Assembly (NCBI GenBank): GCA_900314365.1
Contig: OMVH01000237.1
Coordinates: forward strand, 1 to 7,370
Reading direction: 5' to 3'
From: an uncultured Prevotella sp.
Lineage (GTDB): Bacteria; Bacteroidota; Bacteroidia; Bacteroidales; Bacteroidaceae
Length of the DNA: 7,370 bases
Shown: piece by piece, positions 1 through 5,945 of the stretch
How the letters are laid out: the number at the start of each line of letters is the position of its first letter
Position numbering within the stretch: the stretch's first letter is position 1
Position numbers and translations under genes: made by a program
The notes under the pieces: model-generated
The model's input: the letters and a program-made list of their open reading frames with translations, nothing else
What the model was told of the DNA's origin: nothing
Databases searched by the model: none

Positions 1-80
1 GGCTACGCCTCTAACCGCCATCACCCACCAAACGGCAAATCCTCCTCCGTCGGATGATGACGCTGGCACAAAGAAAAACC
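1..80. repeat. Diverged partial copy of the palindromic intergenic repeat, cut by the window edge
   Basis: Read directly, this stretch matches the reverse complement of 220-299 without gaps at 60 of 80 positions by hand count. The match is strongest at the ends: the block around CCGCCATCAC and the end GCTGGCACAAAGAAAAACC, against GCTGACACAAAGGAAAACC in the other copy. It includes the CCTCCTCCGTCGGAT block (41-55), which is present only in the left half of the 220-359 element, so it is an inverted left half and not simply a right half. Its continuation lies outside the window. Function is unknown. No reading frame here looks like a protein. Confidence 0.7.
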
Positions 81-88
81 TTAAAAAC

Positions 89-145
89 ACAGTACTACCA
101 CGGTTTCTATATTTCCATGTTCCCCTCCGTGTAAAATGGTACTGT
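89..145. repeat. Intergenic hairpin between two repeat copies
   Basis: ACAGTAC (89-95) pairs with GTACTGT (139-145), and inside it CACGG (99-103) pairs with CCGTG (127-131). This leaves a loop of 23 nt and a small internal bulge. It lies between the two inverted repeat copies and is not followed by a T-run, so it does not look like an ordinary terminator. It could be part of a structured RNA or a remnant of another repeat. Confidence 0.4.
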
Positions 146-219
146 ATGTTCCTGATGTTTTGAGAAAATGAATGCGAATAATTACTGCTATAGTCGCTTT
201 TAGAGCGAGGAACGAGCGT

Positions 220-359
220 GGTTTTCCTTTGTGTCAGCATCAAGATCCGACGAAGGAGGATCGCCGGGTGAAGGAGTGATGGCGGTGCGAGGCGAAGCAT
301 CGCATAAGCCATCATCCCCTTCGCCCGGCAGGGGCGCAGCCCTTGATGCTGACACAAAG
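220..359. repeat. Large palindromic intergenic element (MITE- or REP-like)
   Basis: The outer arms are a perfect 18-bp inverted repeat, CTTTGTGTCAGCATCAAG at 227-244 and its complement at 342-359. A second inner pair, GCCGGGTGAAGGAG.. (263-283) against 308-329, is nearly perfect with a few mismatches and one indel, and a tip hairpin is formed by TGCGA/TCGCA. The arrangement would fold as one long stem. Homology with the copy at 1-80 runs past the arm through GGTTTTCC, so the unit probably starts near 220. CGTGGTTTT occurs on both sides (217-225 and 366-374) but unevenly spaced, so it is not a clean target duplication. A short outer pair, GCTATA (187-192) and TATAGC (401-406), may extend it. 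No transposase is present. Short frames on both strands here come from the palindrome and are not believed. Confidence 0.75.
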
Positions 360-490
360 TGTTTTCGTGGTTTTGGTAATCCTAAGCGTCTGAATGAGCG
401 TATAGCGAAGAGTTGATTCAAGGGAATCCCGCAAGATAGATAACTGCTCCATAGATTGAGTTGCTGATAGTCTTTTTCTTGCGAAACGGA

Positions 491-526
491 CCTTACGGCT
501 ATATCATTTTATGCACCGCAGGTGCA
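491..526. repeat. Repeat fragment with a short hairpin
   Basis: CCTTACGGCTAT (491-502) equals the reverse complement of the flanks of the central hairpin in the neighbouring element (596-620) with the hairpin tip missing. TGCACC-GCA-GGTGCA (512-526) is a perfect 6-bp stem with a 3-nt loop, followed by ATTTTA. The stem could act as a weak terminator for something entering from the left, but the T-run is poor. I read it as a degraded part of the same repeat family as 550-674. Confidence 0.4.
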
Positions 527-549
527 ATTTTACGCGACAGCGATTTTCG

Positions 550-674
550 TCATGGACAGGCTTTGTCCCCGTAGGGGTGAAGCTGAAACTATGGGATAGC
601 CGTCGAGCTTGCTCGTAAGGCAATCCCGTAGCTTCAGCCTCAGCGCTCCCTTGGGAGCGAAAGCCTGTCCATGA
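550..674. repeat. Branched inverted-repeat element of 125 bp
   Basis: The outer arms are a perfect 15-bp inverted repeat, TCATGGACAGGCTTT (550-564) with its complement at 660-674. Inside are separate stems: CCCC-GTA-GGGG (567-577), GAAGCTGAAACTATGGGAT (579-597) against 623-641 with three mismatches that are G-U-compatible in one orientation, a tip hairpin CGAGC-TT-GCTCG (604-615), and GCTCCC-TT-GGGAGC (645-658). The whole would fold as a closed outer stem with a branched, clover-like interior. It has no protein frame or transposase. A non-autonomous repeat or a structured RNA are both possible; nothing in the window decides between them. Confidence 0.7.
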
Positions 675-904
675 TTTTCTTTAACCTCTCACTCGGAGCA
701 CTGGTGAGGTGAAATCAACTAAAGACATAGACAGCGAACGTCTGCCGAGTAGTTGGGTATTTTTTAGTAAAAGCAGCCGAATGACAACTTTTTCAGGCAT
801 GGCAGATGAATGAACAAGCAAAATCACGACAACCAAAATCAGGAAAAGACAAGGAAATCTACTTCCGCAACTTGAGTTAAATTATTTTCAAAATTTAGTT
901 TGTA
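675..904. other. Non-coding stretch without recognised features
   Basis: I see no convincing gene, RNA or strong repeat here. There is a weak stem, CTCAC (688-692) with GTGAG (704-708). From about 870 the sequence becomes very AT-rich, as is usual upstream of Bacteroidetes promoters. Confidence 0.5.
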
Positions 905-918
905 ATATTTGCAAATAT
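905..918. promoter_or_regulatory. Operator-like perfect palindrome overlapping the -33 element
   Basis: ATATTTGCAAATAT is a perfect 14-bp palindrome, and its central TTTG (908-911) is also the candidate -33 element. A dimeric repressor bound here would block the promoter directly. The position, in front of a metal-efflux operon, fits a metal-responsive regulator (ArsR/SmtB, MarR, Fur/Zur or similar). The family cannot be told from the site, and no regulator gene is in the window. An AT-rich palindrome of this length can also arise by chance in such a base composition. Confidence 0.45.
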
Positions 919-939
919 GGAAGAAACTCCGTAATTTTG
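908..939 (+). promoter_or_regulatory. Bacteroidetes-type promoter of the metal-efflux operon
   Basis: TTTG at 908-911, a spacer of 20 bp, then TAATTTTG at 932-939 match the known Bacteroidetes primary sigma consensus (TTTG at -33, TAnnTTTG at -7, about 19-21 bp apart). Transcription would begin a few bases downstream, about 943-947. That is at or just before the ATG at 946, so the mRNA would be leaderless or nearly so. No other match to this consensus was found between here and the pump gene, so this promoter probably drives all four genes. Confidence 0.65.
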
Positions 940-945
940 CAGCGA

Positions 946-1341
946 ATGAAGAAAAGACTGTCCATAATTGCAACCAGCCTTGCTATTATCCTTACGATGG
1001 TAGCAGTGGGAATACACCATCACCACCACGGGGAGATGATGTATTTGGAGGTGCAGGAATGCTGTGACAACACGAACGCAGGCAGTCAGCATGAGGACAA
1101 TAACACCGACCACACACTTCACTACCTTTCAGCAGAGATAGTGAAAATGCTACAAAGCGGCTATTCATCACATTCACAGAATGGTGACTCTGTATTTGGA
1201 ACCTTCTTAGCCGGGAATAGCATCGTATGTCCCTTGCCCGTTCTTTCCTATTGCAATAATACTCCACCTCTTTATCATAGTACTGCATATTTGTCCTGGC
1301 GACAAAGATGCAGAGGATTACGCGGACCTCCCTGTGTATAA
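946..1341 (+). CDS. Small His/Cys-rich exported or membrane protein with GLRGPP C-terminus (DUF6769-like)
   Basis: This 131-residue protein starts with MKKR, followed by a hydrophobic segment (about 7-23) that is a signal peptide or membrane anchor. Next come five histidines (24-28), a CC pair (39-40), scattered His (49, 56, 59, 76, 111) and further Cys (95, 103, 122, 130), and the ending is GLRGPPCV. Small Bacteroidetes proteins with an N-terminal HHHH run and a C-terminal GLRAPP-like motif often precede CzcA/CusA pump genes. I recall them being filed under DUF6769, but that label is from memory. The likely role is binding metal on the outer face of the inner membrane, as donor, buffer or sensor for the pump. 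The ATG at 946 is preferred over the in-frame TTG at 937, which lies inside the -7 promoter element and would precede transcription start. There is no Shine-Dalgarno. A gap of 212 bp separates it from the pump gene. Confidence 0.7.
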   Translation: MKKRLSIIATSLAIILTMVAVGIHHHHHGEMMYLEVQECCDNTNAGSQHEDNNTDHTLHYLSAEIVKMLQSGYSSHSQNGDSVFGTFLAGNSIVCPLPVLSYCNNTPPLYHSTAYLSWRQRCRGLRGPPCV

Positions 1342-1350
1342 GCAGAATTC

Positions 1351-1386
1351 ACGGAAGTAAAGGGTTATGTTCCCCTACCCTTCCGT
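1351..1386 (+). promoter_or_regulatory. Hairpin just after the small gene
   Basis: ACGGAAG (1351-1357) pairs with CTTCCGT (1380-1386), and inside it AGGG (1361-1364) pairs with CCCT (1373-1376), leaving a loop of 8 nt. It begins 9 bp after the stop codon of the small gene. No T-run follows it directly. It could protect the 3' end of the small gene's mRNA or belong to a structured leader for the pump gene. Confidence 0.45.
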
Positions 1387-1387
1387 A

Positions 1388-1417
1388 GCATCTGAGACTT
1401 TTGATGCATCCTTTTTT
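1388..1417 (+). terminator. Possible weak intrinsic terminator or attenuator before the pump gene
   Basis: GCATC (1388-1392) pairs with GATGC (1403-1407) around a 10-nt loop, and six Ts follow at 1412-1417 after ATCC. The stem is short and AT-containing, so termination would be partial at best. Since no promoter is visible downstream, partial read-through would set the ratio of the small protein to the pump. Confidence 0.3.
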
Positions 1418-1425
1418 ATCTTTCT

Positions 1426-1464
1426 CCCTGCGAATCAGCAGGGTGGCCATACACTATGCCTGCT
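1426..1464 (+). promoter_or_regulatory. Mutually exclusive hairpin pair, attenuator-like
   Basis: CCCTGC (1426-1431) pairs perfectly with GCAGGG (1438-1443) around a 6-nt loop. The same central segment, AGCAGG (1437-1442), can instead pair with CCTGCT (1459-1464), which encloses a further stem CATA-CAC-TATG (1448-1458). Only one of the two can form at a time. Such competition is how attenuators and some riboswitches work. I could not match it to a known riboswitch class. From here to 1553 I see no other element apart from a purine-rich tract (1501-1519) that lies too far from the ATG to be an ordinary ribosome site. Confidence 0.35.
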
Positions 1465-1553
1465 ACGAAGAGGTATGTAAGCTGTCCAATAATACACAGA
1501 CAAAGGGGAGAAGGAGAACAGCAGTTCGTTCATAAAGAAAATAAAAGACGACA

Positions 1554-4500
1554 ATGATCCGGAAAATCATCGATTATTCTATCAGCCACAAGCTGATGGT
1601 ATGCCTACTTGTCACCGTCATCATCATTGGCGGTCTATGGGCCATGAAGACCATCAGCGTTGACTCCACACCTGACATCACCAACAATCAAGTACAGGTA
1701 ATAACAGTGGCTCAAAATCTTTCAACAACAGATATAGAACAGTTCATCACCTATCCTGTAGAGATGGCAATGGCCAACCTCCCCGGCGTAGAAGACGTGC
1801 GCAGTGTATCGCGTTTCGGCCTGTCACTCGTTACCGTCATTTTCAAGGATAACATGGGCACTTATCTTCCACGACAGCTGGTACAAGAGAAATTAAGCAC
1901 CGTTCGTGAGGAGATACCACAGGGAATGGGCAGCCCGGAAATGGGGCCTATCACTACCGGCTTAGGTGAAATCTACCTCTACAGTCTTCAAGCTGACACC
2001 TCACTCTACACTCCTCAGGAACTACGCACCATCCAGGACTGGACTGTACGCCGCCAGCTTTCCATGATACCAGGAGTAGTGGAGGTTAATTCCATGGGTG
2101 GAAGTATTAAGCAGTATGAGATAGCCTTCTCGCCCGACCGTCTCAACTCGGCAGGGGTCAGTATTACTCAAATTTTCGACGCATTGTCAAAGAACAATGT
2201 CAATACCGGTGGAGCTTATATAGAGCGCGACCATCAAAGCCATTTCATACGTGGAGAAGGTGTAGTCAAGAACATCGATGACATCAAGAGCATCGTTGTT
2301 CGCAACGTCCCCGGCGGTGCGCCTATAACAGTGGGAGATGTCGCTGACGATGTGAAATACGGCAGTCAGGTACGTTACGGAGCATTCACTCAAGACGGTC
2401 ATGAGGCTGTTGGCGGAGCAATCATGATGCTGAAGGGTTCTAACAGTTCGAAAGTTATTGAGGACGTAAAGAAACGAGTAGCAGAGATTCAGCGCACACT
2501 ACCACCGGGAGTAAGAATACAGCCGTTCCTTGACCGTTCCGACCTCATCCAGCGCACTACATCAACCATAGCCCGCAACCTCATAGAGGGAGCGCTGATA
2601 GTGGTCTTTGTACTCGTATTGCTTTTGGGCAGCATACGTGGCGGAATCATCACAGCTTCGCTTATTCCGCTCTCGCTGCTGTTCGCCTTTATTCTCATGA
2701 GACTCACCGGTGTATGGGCCAACTTGATGAGCCTTGGAGCCATTGACTTCGGAATCATTGTCGACGGAGCCGTCATTATTGTTGAAGGAACCGTGCACGA
2801 ACTTGAGCGCTATCTTAAGACCACAGGCTTCGGAAAGAGCGCAGTCTCGCAGGCAACCGTCAACAGGCTCACGGGTAAAGCTGCGGGTGGAATGATGCAT
2901 TCTGCATTCTTCGGCCAGATTATCATTCTGTTGGTGTTCACCCCTATCCTGTTCCTTTCTGGCGTAAGCGGCAAGATGTTCCAACCCATGGCTTTCACCT
3001 TTGCCTATGCTCTCGCCGGAGCCATTCTGCTCTGTCTGACCTATGTACCTATGATGACAGCCGTTCTCAACGGTCCTACGGTAAGCCGGTGGCGCTGGTT
3101 ACAAAAGGCTGAGCATCAGACGGTGCGTCTGAGCCGACTCATTATGCGCATCGTTTACTTGCTCTACCAGCCAGCTTTGCACTTTTCACTCAAGCATAAG
3201 ACCACGGTCATCAGCCTTACGCTCGCTGTCTTTGCAGGTACAGCTGTGCTCTTCCAACGTATGGGCGGAGAGTTCATTCCAAGTCTCGACGAGGGCGACA
3301 TTGCCTTTCAGCTCTTCCTCCGTCCGGGCAGTTCGCTGTCAGAAACCATCAAGCGCGAGACTGAAGTGGAACGCGTGTTGCTAAGCGAGTTTCCAGAAGT
3401 GAAGACCGTTTGCGGACGGATTGGTGTCTCGGCAGTGCCCAATGACCCAATGGGTATGGACTTCACCGACAGCTTTATCATTTTGGAAAAGGATAAAAGC
3501 AAGTGGAAAACAGCAAAAGACAAGAAGGAACTCCTCGCGAAGATTGAAGCGCGTATCGCAAAGATGCCAGGTATCACCTGTGCCTTCAGTCAACCGGTGG
3601 AACTCCGGACCAATGAGTTGATGACTGGTATTCGTGAGGATGTGGCAGTGAAGGTCTACGGTGAGAACCTCGACACTCTCAACGCCATTGGCCACAGGCT
3701 CGAACACATCATCTCAGAGATTCCCGGAGCCCGCGATGTGGCCATGGAGCGTACGTCGGGCCTGCCACAGATTACAGTGAAATATGACCGCTCGAAACTG
3801 GCTCAGTACGGTCTTGACGTAGAAAAGCTCAATCAGTACATCAGTACCGCCTTTGCCGGCGGCTATGCCGGTGAGGTATTCGAAGGTGAGAAGCGGTTCG
3901 CTCTTGTGCTGCGTCTCAGCGATACCAACCGGAAGAGCATTAACGACATTCGTGATCTGCTTGTCGACCTGCCCGATGGCCGTCAGTTGCCCATGAGCGA
4001 GCTGGCCACTATCAGTTACGAACCGGCTCCCATGCAGATTTCGCGCGACGGAGCTTCACGCCGAGTCTACGTGGGACTCAACGCCCGTGGCCGCGACGTT
4101 GCCTCTGTGGTGGCCGACATAGACAAGGCCATCAGCCAGAAACTCGTGTTGCCGACAGGCTATCGCATCAGCTACGACGGCTCGTTCAAAAACCTTCAGG
4201 AGGCCACCTCGCGCATGGCTGTCGTTGTCCCGGTAGCCCTCATCATCATCTTCTTGTTGCTCTATTTCGCATTGAAGTCTGTTGTCGAGGCACTTATGAT
4301 TTATGTGGCCGTTCCTCTCGCCACTCTCGGCGGTGTCATTGCCCTCGTCGTGCGAGGCATGCCATTCAGCATCTCAGCCGGTGTGGGGTTCATCGTGCTC
4401 AGCGGAGTGGCTGTGCTCAACGGCTTGGTGCTCATCAACCGGTTCAACTCGCTTGAAGAGGAGGGCATGACCAATATTGCACGCCGCATCTACCGGGGTA

Positions 4501-4739
4501 CTCACGAACGTCTGCGCCCCATCATGCTCACGGCAGCGGCAGCCATGCTGGGCTTCCTCCCTATGGCCGTAAGCGCCTCAGCGGGAGCTGAAGTTCAACG
4601 TCCCTTAGCAACAGTTGTCATCGGCGGACTCTTTACCTCCACCATGCTCACACTTGTGCTCCTGCCTGTGCTCTACGCTCTCATTAAGCGAAGAGCAGGA
4701 AAAGGACAAATTCTAAATACACCCAAACCCAAACAATGA
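1554..4739 (+). CDS. czcA: CzcA/CusA-family heavy-metal efflux RND pump
   Basis: This is a 1061-residue inner-membrane proton/metal antiporter of the HME-RND family, of usual length and intact. It has TM1 at about 13-31, a first periplasmic part with the family motif DSTPDITNNQVQV (37-49), TM2-6 between about 340 and 505, TM7 at about 549-567, a second periplasmic part opening with GGEFIPSLDEGD (571-582), and TM8-12 at about 885-1044. TM4 reads DFGIIVDGAVIIVEG (398-412). D398, D404 and E411 line up with CzcA D402, D408 and E415, which are linked to proton coupling. This pattern belongs to the divalent-cation branch and not to CusA (Cu/Ag), so Zn, Co, Cd or Ni are the likely substrates. The asparagine usually following the glutamate is glycine here. 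The start is the first ATG after an in-frame TAA at 1542. Metal specificity is inferred, not shown; the symbol reflects family. Confidence 0.92.
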   Translation: MIRKIIDYSISHKLMVCLLVTVIIIGGLWAMKTISVDSTPDITNNQVQVITVAQNLSTTDIEQFITYPVEMAMANLPGVEDVRSVSRFGLSLVTVIFKDNMGTYLPRQLVQEKLSTVREEIPQGMGSPEMGPITTGLGEIYLYSLQADTSLYTPQELRTIQDWTVRRQLSMIPGVVEVNSMGGSIKQYEIAFSPDRLNSAGVSITQIFDALSKNNVNTGGAYIERDHQSHFIRGEGVVKNIDDIKSIVVRNVPGGAPITVGDVADDVKYGSQVRYGAFTQDGHEAVGGAIMMLKGSNSSKVIEDVKKRVAEIQRTLPPGVRIQPFLDRSDLIQRTTSTIARNLIEGALIVVFVLVLLLGSIRGGIITASLIPLSLLFAFILMRLTGVWANLMSLGAIDFGIIVDGAVIIVEGTVHELERYLKTTGFGKSAVSQATVNRLTGKAAGGMMHSAFFGQIIILLVFTPILFLSGVSGKMFQPMAFTFAYALAGAILLCLTYVPMMTAVLNGPTVSRWRWLQKAEHQTVRLSRLIMRIVYLLYQPALHFSLKHKTTVISLTLAVFAGTAVLFQRMGGEFIPSLDEGDIAFQLFLRPGSSLSETIKRETEVERVLLSEFPEVKTVCGRIGVSAVPNDPMGMDFTDSFIILEKDKSKWKTAKDKKELLAKIEARIAKMPGITCAFSQPVELRTNELMTGIREDVAVKVYGENLDTLNAIGHRLEHIISEIPGARDVAMERTSGLPQITVKYDRSKLAQYGLDVEKLNQYISTAFAGGYAGEVFEGEKRFALVLRLSDTNRKSINDIRDLLVDLPDGRQLPMSELATISYEPAPMQISRDGASRRVYVGLNARGRDVASVVADIDKAISQKLVLPTGYRISYDGSFKNLQEATSRMAVVVPVALIIIFLLLYFALKSVVEALMIYVAVPLATLGGVIALVVRGMPFSISAGVGFIVLSGVAVLNGLVLINRFNSLEEEGMTNIARRIYRGTHERLRPIMLTAAAAMLGFLPMAVSASAGAEVQRPLATVVIGGLFTSTMLTLVLLPVLYALIKRRAGKGQILNTPKPKQ

Positions 4740-5923
4740 GACGAAGCTACATGAAAACAATACTTACAGCCATGATGCTCATGGCATCCTTCTCCCCGCT
4801 GTTGGCTCAACAGAGCATCTCACTCGACGAGGCCATCAGTAAAGCGCTGCGCGATTACCCCTCCATACGCGCCAGCAGATTGCAGGCCCGCAGTACAGAG
4901 GCACTCTCAAAATCGGCCTCTGCCCTCGGTGAACTTGAACTCAGTGGAGGCGGTGAGGAAATCGGGCACTCCAACGACGCTGTTTACACACTCGCCCGCG
5001 TCCGTCAGAATATCGACCCCTTTGGCGCAGCCGGCATGCGTAGGCGCCTGAAGGCACAAGCCTCTTTAGCGCAGGCTGAGACCACGGTGATACAGAGGGA
5101 GTTGGCACGTCAGGTGTGTACAGACTACATCAATGACTACGCTGCACGCTTGCGCTATGAAAATATGGCGCGGATGGACTCTCTCTACTCCGATTTCTCC
5201 AAAGTGGCACGCTTGAGATACGAAACTCAAGCTATCTCCCTACTCGAATATCAAACCGCACTGAACAAGAGCCAACAGATAAGCCTGGCACTGACTGAGG
5301 CCAGGAAAGACATGAACATGGCCCATCTCAATCTGAGCCGATGGCTCTCTGCCGACACGCTCTTCACGGCAGAGGCTCCCAGCGACAGTTCTGTTGCCAC
5401 CCCGCTGCTTCCTCAGGGCGAACATCCCAGTTCGTTGCTTAGCCAGCAGGCAGTGAACCTCTCGCAAGCAGCTGTCAAAGAAGCAAAGTCACAACGTCTG
5501 CCGAAATTCTTTGTGGAAGCAGGTATGCAGCGCATAGGCACACAAAACGGCTTCTATGCCTGGCAAGTGGGCATGAGCATCCCCATCGCTTTTGGAGCCA
5601 CCAGCGCTAACGTACGGGCTGCACGACTCTCTGCCGAGCGCGCTAAAACTGATGCAGAGACAACGATGCGAAGCCTCAACAACAAGAAGGCTACCTTGCA
5701 GGCTGAATATGCCAAATACAGCGAAAGCGTGGACTACTACAGGACGCATGCCCTGCCCCTGGCCCACGAACAGCAACGCATGGCCGCAGTCTCCTACCGC
5801 GAGGGCAGCATTGGCTATCTCGACTTCATACAGAGTGTCAACGACGCACTCACCACAGAGATGAACTACGTGGAGGCCTACACGAAACTCCTTGAATCCA
5901 AGTACAATCTACTTTATTATTAA
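4736..5923 (+). CDS. TolC/CzcC-type outer-membrane efflux channel
   Basis: This is a 395-residue outer membrane factor that would trimerise into the exit duct of the tripartite pump. A signal peptide covers about 1-25 and ends in LLAQQ. Two outer-membrane-efflux repeats follow, about 30-205 and 230-395. They are rich in Ala, Ser, Leu and Gln with heptad-like helices, and the second ends with the typical YREGSIGYLDFIQSVNDAL region (354-372). There is no lipobox cysteine, so unlike CusC it is probably not lipid-anchored. The ATG overlaps the pump stop codon as ATGA, pointing to translational coupling. An alternative ATG at 4751 would give MKTIL and a neater signal peptide of 390 residues in total. 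At about 395 residues it is slightly short for the family but complete. I leave the symbol empty because CzcC-type and general TolC-type members are hard to separate. Confidence 0.88.
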   Translation: MRRSYMKTILTAMMLMASFSPLLAQQSISLDEAISKALRDYPSIRASRLQARSTEALSKSASALGELELSGGGEEIGHSNDAVYTLARVRQNIDPFGAAGMRRRLKAQASLAQAETTVIQRELARQVCTDYINDYAARLRYENMARMDSLYSDFSKVARLRYETQAISLLEYQTALNKSQQISLALTEARKDMNMAHLNLSRWLSADTLFTAEAPSDSSVATPLLPQGEHPSSLLSQQAVNLSQAAVKEAKSQRLPKFFVEAGMQRIGTQNGFYAWQVGMSIPIAFGATSANVRAARLSAERAKTDAETTMRSLNNKKATLQAEYAKYSESVDYYRTHALPLAHEQQRMAAVSYREGSIGYLDFIQSVNDALTTEMNYVEAYTKLLESKYNLLYY

Positions 5924-5945
5924 CAATTGTAAAACAGCATCAACA

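Noticed and set aside
217..374. CGTGGTTTT on both sides of the palindromic element as a target-site duplication
   Set aside because: The copies lie 1 bp and 6 bp from the arms, and the homology with the other repeat copy reaches into the left one, so it is not a clean flanking duplication.
200..421. Short frames on both strands inside the palindromic repeat
   Set aside because: The palindrome makes the two strands similar, giving mirrored frames without protein-like features. They start at non-ATG codons or have no promoter.
1..936. CRISPR array
   Set aside because: The repeats are inverted and diverged, not regularly spaced direct repeats with unique spacers.
1015..1029. Possible engineered His-tag (five His codons)
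   Set aside because: The run lies between a natural hydrophobic leader and a protein with a Cys/His-rich body and a family-like C-terminus, with no vector sequence around it. It is a natural metal-binding stretch.
1391..1407. CTGAGA as part of a TPP riboswitch
   Set aside because: Only the hexamer matches. The other conserved blocks of the TPP aptamer are absent, and the gene downstream is a metal pump.
2562..2984. Minus-strand 140-residue frame within the pump gene
   Set aside because: It lies opposite an intact, well-recognised coding frame and has no family resemblance.
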